A stretch of DNA of 58,065 nt. Source: Cystobacterineae bacterium. Its GTDB lineage: Bacteria; Myxococcota; Myxococcia; Myxococcales; Myxococcaceae. Under the pieces are notes generated by a model. That model made no database searches, had not been told where the DNA came from, and was given only the letters and a program-made list of their open reading frames with translations. The position numbers and the translations under genes were made by a program. Positions within the stretch are counted from its first letter, which is position 1. Each line of letters begins with the position of its first letter. Location: NCBI GenBank assembly GCA_009782175.1, contig WRKR01000016.1, forward strand, positions 1 through 58,065. The letters run 5' to 3'. Positions 52,183 to 58,065 of this stretch are shown in pieces.

Positions 52183-54305
52183 GGGGGGCCCACGGGGGAG
52201 CCGCCACCAGAGGCGGAATATGCCTGCTTGCCGGACTGTGGGCCTTTGCCCCCGCCGCACAAGAGACAGCCAGAGAAAATGCCGCCCCCCCAAAAACGGA
52301 CCAACAAACCAGGCCACCAGGGTTGCTCCCCGCCAACCTGCCCTCAAAGGCAGCCCCACTGGACAACCACACCGCAGATACAAGCGACGCCCCCCCCCTG
52401 GAAAACAAGGCCGACATGGACATGCCCACACAGGGAAGCCCTGCGGAGGGGGCTGTGCAAGGAAACCCTGCGGATATGGCCCACAGGCAACCTGGGGAAG
52501 GGCATGCCTCGGGGGGGGTGGATGAGGGCACCGAAGCTGCCGCTAAAGCCACCCCTGAAACTGCTTTTGTGGAAGAAATAAAGGGGAGAAGGACTGAAGC
52601 CGGCCTATGGGAGGTGGGCCCCGAGGCCTTTAAAGGGCGGCGCAGTTTTGAGGCCCTCAGCTATGAGGTGCCCGGCTGGTTTGCCAGCAGCAACGGCGGC
52701 CTGGCTTTTGGCATAGGCGCCAACTCCTCAGGCCAACTGGCTTTGCGCGGCCTCGGCGGACGCCCCACCACTCAGCTGTTGGTTATAGAGGACGGTATAC
52801 CTGATGTGATGGGCCTCTTTGGACACCCCCTGGCCGATGCACACCCCTCCTCCTTCCTCGCCTCTGCACGCGTATTGCCCGGGGGGGACTCTGTGCTTTA
52901 TGGCTCCGGCGCCATGGCCGGTACACTGCTGTTGGAGACGCGGGGGAAGGCCGTTCCCCTCCGCCAAGGTGAGGCTGCACCCTCAAGCCTCCGTGGCCTT
53001 GAAAGCCTGAGCCTGGAGACAGAGTTGGGGGGGGGCCACACAGCTCAGGGCATGCTGTCCGCCACAGGGGGGGGCGCTGCCCATGCCTGGGGAGGCTTTG
53101 TACGCATGGCACGCAGTGAAGGCTACCGCCCCTTTTCAGCGGCCCAACAGGCCGACGCCCTGGCCAAAGTGGAGTGGGCACCGGGCGGAGGCCTCAAAGT
53201 GGCCTTGCGCAGCCGCGTGGACGCTTTTTCAGGCATGGACCCGGGGCCCGTCCATGCCCCCTTTGAAAACCATAACTATGAGGCCCTGCGCCTGAGCCAA
53301 TCCATAGGCCTCCAGGGGCTTTGGGGAGCGCACAGTTTGAGCGCCACCACCTTTGCCAACCTGGGCTTCCACCGCTTTTGGGATGGCTTCTCCTCCAGGG
53401 ATGGCCTCTTTGGCCTCATGGCACAACACCGCTATAGCCAGCAAAGCCTGCAGTTGCTCTGGGGGGTGGATGCACGCCTGACAACGGGTTTTGCGCGCAG
53501 AGAGGAGGTGGCGCTGAGCGAAGGCACGCACAGCGAGGCCAGCCTCGGCCTCTATGCCCAAGCCCAGTGGCAACCCAAGCCCCTGCCCCTGCGCGCCATT
53601 GCCGGCGGCCGCTTTCAACATGTGGCCGGCCAAAACTTTGGGCTGGGCAAGGCAGAGCTTTATTATGCGCCCCTGCAGTGGCTTGAGGCCTATGCGCGCT
53701 ATTTCCAAAACTTCCGCTCCCCCACCCTCTCGGAGCGCTACCTCGCTATGCCTGTGGCCAACCCCAACCTCAAAGTGGAGCGCTCTAATACGGCGGACTT
53801 GGGCCTCAACCTCCAAAGCCCCTTAGGCCATTTTAAGCTGGCAGGCTTTTTAACAAAGGCCCAAAACCTTATAGCCCTGAGCGGTGCACCCCCAGCCCTC
53901 TCGCGCGAAAATGTGGAGCGCCTCACCGTCCCCGGCCTCGAGGCTCAGTGGACGCTGCACAAACAAAGCTGGACAGGCAGCCTCTCCTTCAGCCGCCAAT
54001 GGCCGGACACCCGCGCCATGCGCATACCGCATACTCAATTGGCAGCACATATGAGTTTCTCCCCTTTTCCCCTGTGGCGCCTCTCTCTGTCCGCGGCCAT
54101 GTGGCATGGGCTCCTCACAGAGCAACTCGCCGCCATGCCCCCCCTAAGCGCCACGGAAGCCCGCCTGGAGTATATGCCCTTGCCCAACATACGCCTGTGG
54201 CTCCGGGCCTCCAACCTCCTTGGACAAAAACGCGCCTTTAATTTCGGCTACCCTCTGCCCGGCTTTCAAATGTTTGCCGGAATGCAGTTGGAAATGGGGG
54301 CCTGA
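52179..54305 (+). CDS. TonB-dependent outer-membrane receptor
   Basis: About 708 residues. Signal peptide (ICLLAGLWAFAPAAQ), then about 100 residues of Pro/Ala/Asp-rich linker, a possible TonB box (ETAFVEEI), and the plug domain (GQLALRGLGGRPTTQLLVIED, ARVLPGGDSVLYGSGAMAGTLLL). The rest is a beta-barrel with FQNFRSPTLSERYLA and GLNLQSPLGHFKLAGF. The barrel ends in MQLEMGA rather than the usual aromatic residue. Coupling to an ECF S component suggests both membranes import the same scarce nutrient, a vitamin or chelated metal (inference). The frame is open upstream to 51747, but that part lies inside the S-component gene and is not used. Confidence 0.9.
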   Translation: MRGAHGGAATRGGICLLAGLWAFAPAAQETARENAAPPKTDQQTRPPGLLPANLPSKAAPLDNHTADTSDAPPLENKADMDMPTQGSPAEGAVQGNPADMAHRQPGEGHASGGVDEGTEAAAKATPETAFVEEIKGRRTEAGLWEVGPEAFKGRRSFEALSYEVPGWFASSNGGLAFGIGANSSGQLALRGLGGRPTTQLLVIEDGIPDVMGLFGHPLADAHPSSFLASARVLPGGDSVLYGSGAMAGTLLLETRGKAVPLRQGEAAPSSLRGLESLSLETELGGGHTAQGMLSATGGGAAHAWGGFVRMARSEGYRPFSAAQQADALAKVEWAPGGGLKVALRSRVDAFSGMDPGPVHAPFENHNYEALRLSQSIGLQGLWGAHSLSATTFANLGFHRFWDGFSSRDGLFGLMAQHRYSQQSLQLLWGVDARLTTGFARREEVALSEGTHSEASLGLYAQAQWQPKPLPLRAIAGGRFQHVAGQNFGLGKAELYYAPLQWLEAYARYFQNFRSPTLSERYLAMPVANPNLKVERSNTADLGLNLQSPLGHFKLAGFLTKAQNLIALSGAPPALSRENVERLTVPGLEAQWTLHKQSWTGSLSFSRQWPDTRAMRIPHTQLAAHMSFSPFPLWRLSLSAAMWHGLLTEQLAAMPPLSATEARLEYMPLPNIRLWLRASNLLGQKRAFNFGYPLPGFQMFAGMQLEMGA

Positions 54306-54354
54306 AAAAACAAAATGCCCTGAGAAAGGCCCTAACCCCCAAGGAGACAAACCC

Positions 54355-54975
54355 ATGAGAGACTATTTCCAAAGGCTGGCACCTCAATGGGACAGCTTGC
54401 ACCCCCCCGAGGCCCAGGCCGAAGCCATCGCTTTAGGGCTTGGCTACCTCCAGGGGGGTTGGCAAGGGAAAACCCTCGTGGACATAGGCTGCGGTACAGG
54501 GGTGTTGCTGCCACAGCTGCTGAAAGGCCTGGGGGCAGGGCGCCTGTGGGCCATAGACTTTGCCGAGCAGATGATAGCCGTGGCCCAAAGCAAATGCGTG
54601 GACGCACGCCTGCGCTTTGTCTGCGCAGATGCACTCAGCTGGCAGCCCGAAGGCCGCATAGATGGGGTGCTGTGCTATAATGGCTTTCCACATTTCCCCA
54701 GAGAAAAAGCCCTCGAAACCTTCGCCTCCTGGCTTGAGCCCGGTGGCTTTTTCCTCTGCTGGCACGGCGCCAGCCGCCCACATATTAACAACATCCACCG
54801 CCAAGCCGACCCCACCGTCTCCCTGCACACGGTGGCCAAAGCCCACCACATTTGCACCCTGGCCCAACACTTTGGCTTTTGCACCCTGGCCTCCATAGAC
54901 AACACACAACATTGGCTGGTGCTGCTGCAAAAAGAAAACACGGCCCAAACCCCACCCCAACACCTCTCGCCCTAA
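54355..54975 (+). CDS. Class I SAM-dependent methyltransferase
   Basis: A 206-residue protein. Motif I LVDIGCGTGVLLPQLLKGLG, then IDFAEQMIAVAQSK and VCADALSW give a complete SAM-binding Rossmann core. The ending is HWLVLLQKEN, followed by a short tail. The acceptor substrate is unknown. The ATG has AAGGAG with an eight-base gap, 49 bases after the TonB receptor gene; the operon ECF-S / receptor / methyltransferase suggests it modifies the imported compound or a linked cofactor. Confidence 0.85.
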   Translation: MRDYFQRLAPQWDSLHPPEAQAEAIALGLGYLQGGWQGKTLVDIGCGTGVLLPQLLKGLGAGRLWAIDFAEQMIAVAQSKCVDARLRFVCADALSWQPEGRIDGVLCYNGFPHFPREKALETFASWLEPGGFFLCWHGASRPHINNIHRQADPTVSLHTVAKAHHICTLAQHFGFCTLASIDNTQHWLVLLQKENTAQTPPQHLSP

Positions 54976-55432
54976 GCCGCCACCCGCGCAAAAACAACAA
55001 GGCACTCTGCACCCACTCCTGCCGGCAAGGCCCAACCAAACCCAGGCCTTAGGGCCCTCCTGCCCCAGCACCTTGCATGGGCAAGCTGAACGGCCAGGTG
55101 GAACGGCAGTGTTTCCTGTTTTTGGGGAATATAAGCGAAAAATAGCCTCGCGCAGCGCGCCTCAACGTTTATATTTTTGCGACTTAGCTATTCTTGCGAC
55201 TTAGCTTGGGTTTTGTTTTTGAGGGTTAAGTATGGGTTGCTGTTTTGCAAGTTGAATAAATAATTCCCCGTTTAAAGGCCTAAGCAAGCAGAGCCTTGAA
55301 TGGTGGGTTAACACCACCCAAAAACCACAGTGAAAAAAATTCGTATATGTGCTTAAATAATGTATGGAAGAAGAATACAGGACCCTCTGATTCAGGGTGG
55401 GGGAGTTGAGGAGGCTATAGGAGACGTTATAA
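54976..55432. other. Gene-free stretch upstream of the second kinase
   Basis: No gene is seen. TTGCGACTTAGCT occurs twice (55177-55189, 55194-55206). A weak hairpin TGGTG/CACCA lies at 55301-55316. A promoter for the kinase is likely in the A/T-rich part after 55200, but I cannot assign one firmly. Confidence 0.5.
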
Positions 55433-57847
55433 GTGAGTGAGCGTCACCGAGGGTTGGAGTGGGCAATGCAAGAGCATACGGACAAGCAGCGGCCGGCAGA
55501 GGAAGAGGGAGAGGACGGCAAACCTTATTATATGAAGGTGAAGGAGGGTGCTGTGCCCGTCATGGTTTTTCCGGGGCGACGCAGGGCTGCTCTCACTGAA
55601 AAGCTCCAAAGTATTGGCCCAGAGCCCAGTGGAATGCCAACGGACAAGGAAGGGGTGGAGGAGGGTGAAAAAAGAGGAGCAGAGGCACCTCCCCTGGAGC
55701 GCCCGCAGGTTTTTGTTGACAAAGCCCCTGCAAAGGGAGCGGCAGGTGCTTCGCCGTTGCAGCATGGGTTTCCAGAGAAGGCAAGTGAGCAAGCAGCCGT
55801 CACCACAGCGAGAGAAGAGGTTTACTTTGGCATGGACAACAAGTTAAAACCAGGAAACATGGAGTCCTCAGACTCAAAACGCCAAAAGAAACAGACCGAC
55901 GAGTTGGCAGAGGCCAGTCGCGTCATTCCGTTGAATGCGGCCTATGAGAGGGCCGGCCTGACGCCGCCAGTGCCCATGGAAGAGTTAACGGCCGTCATTT
56001 CAAACTCTGCGCGCACCAAGGAAGAAGATGAGGCGGCGGATTTGCTTATTGGTGAGCGGGTGGCCGGCTATGTCATTGAAGGCATTATAGCCAAGGGGGG
56101 CATGGGCATCGTCTATCGCGCACGGCACCCCCAGCTGAACAAACATTTTGCCGTCAAAGTGTTGAGGCCCGAGTTTGCCAAATCCGAGGAGCAAATAGCC
56201 CGCTTTGAAAAAGAAGCCAAAGCCTTAAGCGCCATTCGCCACCGGGGTGTCCTTGATGTTCTCGATTGGGGACGCCTTACGGACAAACGCCATTATATGG
56301 TTATGGAATACCTGGAAGGAGAAAGCCTCGAAGAAACCTTGCTTCGAGAAAAACGCCTCTCCCCCTATCGCTCCTTGGAAATTGTCGACGAGGTTTTGGA
56401 TGCATTGTCAGCAACACACAAAGTGGGCGTCGTTCACCGGGACTTGAAGCCTTCCAATATTTTTATAGCGAAGCAGAGCAACGGCACCCAATATGTCAAA
56501 ATTTTGGACTTTGGGTTGGCCAAGCAAACGCCTCCTATGCACTTGAAGGAAAATGCCACAGAGAAGGAAAGAGAAGCCTGGGAAAAAGCTTTCATGGAAA
56601 AGGCTGCCATGGAAAGAGTTTCTCCGGAAAAGGCTTCTGTGGTTGCCGGTACACCTGAATATATTGCCCCGGAGCAAGCCAGAGGCCTGGCCGCCTCACC
56701 GAGGACAGACATTTATTCTCTGGGCGTTGTCATGTTTGAAATGCTCTCCGGAGAGTTGCCCTTTCGCGCACAAAGCACCATAGAAATGATGCGGGAGCAC
56801 GCTTATACGGAGGCGCCTGACATCAACTCCCGCGTAGACAACATCCCCAACAGCTTAGGCGAGTTGTTGATGTCCATGCTGAAAAAGTCTCCAGAAGACA
56901 GGCCACGCAGCATTGACGAAATGAAGCAGCGCATTCGCCGCATTATCCAACAACTCAAAGAGGAGGTGACGCGAAGCTATAAAGAGCCAGAAGAGGTGTC
57001 GCAGGCTGAGCCTGTGCGCCAGGTGCGTCCTTTGCCACCCAAGCTTTCGCCACCCAAAGAGGAAGAAAAAGCAAAGCCCAAAGCTTCTTGGAAGTCATGG
57101 TGGCTCATTGTCATTTTGCCCTCCTTGGTCATCATCGGCATGGTGGCGGGCATTTCCGTGGCCTCCAAAAGTGAGAAAAACAACTCCAGCGCGTTGCTGA
57201 ACTCCACAGCGGTGGGTCAACCCACGCTTTCGGAAATAGTTATATTGCCAACGCTGGAAACACCTTTGCCAACCCTGGAAAAAACACCTGTTGAAACAGC
57301 GCCTGTTGAAGCAACACCCCCGGCAACAACGACCGTTGCAACAGCGCCATCCACCTCTGAAACGCCCACTTCACCTGAGGCGAGAGCCCCTGCTCCTCCC
57401 CTGCGTCCCCAAACCGATAAAAACCGAAGAGTGGCGACCTCGAAGAGGAATGTTGAAAGCCGACAGCCCACAACGCCCACGCCTCCCCTTGCCTCTGCCC
57501 CGGGCTCCAACGCTGTGGCGGCAAATACAACCGTGGCTACAAACAACACCACCGCGAGTGCAAACGCCACCACGTTTAAACCGATAGAGGTGAATTGCAG
57601 CACAGACTTCTCACTTCGGTCTCGGGATTTAGAAAGGAAGCTGGGCGACTATTATCAAAAGATTACGGCTCGCACTTTGGATATTGAGATTAAAGGCGCC
57701 ATAAATAACGAGTTTAAGCAACATCGCGACGCCATCCAAAAGAGCGGGCAAACGCCTGAAAGTTGCGAAAAAATAAGCAAAACCCTGGACGGTTGGCGCA
57801 GAAAATATGAAACAACCGCCAGCCGCCAAAAATCCATGTTAGATTAA
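55433..57847 (+). CDS. Membrane Ser/Thr protein kinase with repeat-expanded activation segment
   Basis: An 804-residue Hanks kinase, GTG start with AGGAG nine bases upstream. A long N-terminal acidic region (1-205) precedes the kinase: glycine loop AKGGMGIVYRA (220-230), Lys242, HRDLKPSN (335-342), DFG (359-361) and APE (412-414). Between DFG and APE the segment is unusually long because four 15-base repeats encode EKAFM, EKAAM, ERVSP and EKASV units (about 384-403). A single membrane helix lies near 557-577, then a Thr/Pro/Ala-rich stretch and a helical C-terminal domain. Motifs are intact, so activity is likely. It ends directly at the right-hand terminator repeat. Confidence 0.92.
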   Translation: MSERHRGLEWAMQEHTDKQRPAEEEGEDGKPYYMKVKEGAVPVMVFPGRRRAALTEKLQSIGPEPSGMPTDKEGVEEGEKRGAEAPPLERPQVFVDKAPAKGAAGASPLQHGFPEKASEQAAVTTAREEVYFGMDNKLKPGNMESSDSKRQKKQTDELAEASRVIPLNAAYERAGLTPPVPMEELTAVISNSARTKEEDEAADLLIGERVAGYVIEGIIAKGGMGIVYRARHPQLNKHFAVKVLRPEFAKSEEQIARFEKEAKALSAIRHRGVLDVLDWGRLTDKRHYMVMEYLEGESLEETLLREKRLSPYRSLEIVDEVLDALSATHKVGVVHRDLKPSNIFIAKQSNGTQYVKILDFGLAKQTPPMHLKENATEKEREAWEKAFMEKAAMERVSPEKASVVAGTPEYIAPEQARGLAASPRTDIYSLGVVMFEMLSGELPFRAQSTIEMMREHAYTEAPDINSRVDNIPNSLGELLMSMLKKSPEDRPRSIDEMKQRIRRIIQQLKEEVTRSYKEPEEVSQAEPVRQVRPLPPKLSPPKEEEKAKPKASWKSWWLIVILPSLVIIGMVAGISVASKSEKNNSSALLNSTAVGQPTLSEIVILPTLETPLPTLEKTPVETAPVEATPPATTTVATAPSTSETPTSPEARAPAPPLRPQTDKNRRVATSKRNVESRQPTTPTPPLASAPGSNAVAANTTVATNNTTASANATTFKPIEVNCSTDFSLRSRDLERKLGDYYQKITARTLDIEIKGAINNEFKQHRDAIQKSGQTPESCEKISKTLDGWRRKYETTASRQKSMLD
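56581..56640. repeat. 15-base tandem repeat in the kinase activation segment
   Basis: Four 15-base units (56581-56595, 56596-56610, 56611-56625, 56626-56640) of type GGAAAAGGCTGCCAT. A second pair of 15-base units (CCTGTTGAAACAGCG type) lies at 57287-57316 in the same gene. Confidence 0.88.
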
Positions 57848-58065
57848 GGGGGGGGGGTTATTTTTTCCCCTCCGGGGGGGTGGGATGTTTTGCAGAGTGG
57901 GCCTGCGGCCCGGCTATTTTCAAAGGAAAAAGTTTTTTGTGGGGGGTTTTTGTTTTTTCCCCTCCGGGGAGGGAGTGTCGCCTCCGGCGAAGGGTTTTTT
58001 TGCCCTCCCGGGCAGGGTTTTTCGCCTCCCGGCGAGTTGGCTTTTTTTTTTGTCGAAAAAAAGCA
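57848..58065 (+). repeat. Composite hairpin/terminator repeat, right contig end
   Basis: The same modules as at the left end, inverted: a G-tract, CCCCTCCGGGG hairpins, GGGCC-TGC-GGCCC (57899-57911), the ACAAAAAACTTTTTCC-type spacer, CCCCTCCGGGG (57959-57969), then the TCGCC/GGCGA and TGCCC/GGGCA hairpins. The window stops inside the T/A palindrome that corresponds to 68-93. Confidence 0.8.
57978..58051 (+). terminator. Three successive intrinsic terminators
   Basis: Each module is a 5-bp hairpin plus T-tract: 57978-57990 then T7; 58001-58014 then T5-6; 58022-58035 then a T10 run. They follow the kinase gene on the same strand. Confidence 0.65.

Overview
The window looks like a whole chromosomal contig from a Gram-negative, Deltaproteobacteria-like organism, most likely Myxococcota. 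The grounds are two long Hanks-type Ser/Thr kinases, a pair of ArsA-like ATPases, a Tol envelope cluster, a TonB-dependent receptor, many lipoproteins, an MJ0042 zinc-ribbon protein and a plant/EgtA-type glutamate-cysteine ligase. This placement is inferred from gene content; no rRNA is present. No phage, insertion sequence or CRISPR array was seen. Both ends run into the same composite hairpin repeat in opposite orientations, which probably explains why the contig stops there.

Layout. 1-420: terminal repeat. 0.6-3.4 kb: two secreted proteins of unknown role, convergent. 3.5-14.8 kb: a long minus-strand block with glycogen phosphorylase, an M23 peptidase, an unknown protein, mltG-ruvX (4-base overlap), then an M48 peptidase, a TPR lipoprotein and two ArsA-like ATPases. 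14.8-18.1 kb: a phasin-like protein convergent with a PhaR-type regulator (both stop in one TTAA), then a zinc-ribbon membrane protein overlapping a CPBP protease. 18.2-22.8 kb (minus): a 38-residue basic protein, tatA, an outer-membrane-like protein and a 1032-residue S41 processing peptidase. 23.1-24.5 kb: glutamate-cysteine ligase preceded by a cysteine-rich leader peptide. 24.5-34.6 kb (minus): dnaE, DUF58, MoxR, transketolase, a conserved unknown, an MBL hydrolase and murI. 35.2-38.5 kb: tolQ-tolR-tolA/tonB-tolB without pal. 38.7-42.3 kb: a secreted protein, a spermidine-synthase-like membrane protein and two small membrane or lipoproteins. 42.3-43.6 kb: tRNA-Ser(CGA), tadA, tRNA-Arg(ACG), tRNA-Ser(GCT), all minus. 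43.8-57.8 kb: a Spy/CpxP-like protein, two Ser/Thr kinases, a giant TPR/transglutaminase-like lipoprotein, a MerC-like protein, and an ECF-S / TonB receptor / methyltransferase operon. 57.8-58.1 kb: terminal repeat acting as a terminator array.

Most notable points. (1) An 18-codon leader ORF with four Cys codons has its own ribosome site and overlaps the start of the glutamate-cysteine ligase gene, which has no visible ribosome site; this is a candidate cysteine-sensing translational control. (2) Tandem repeats with a period of exactly 15 bases occur at seven separate places, coding and non-coding, including the activation segment of a kinase. (3) A composite repeat made of successive hairpin-plus-T-tract modules sits at both contig ends, with a remnant near 24.5 kb. 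(4) A 38-residue, very basic protein has a strong ribosome site.
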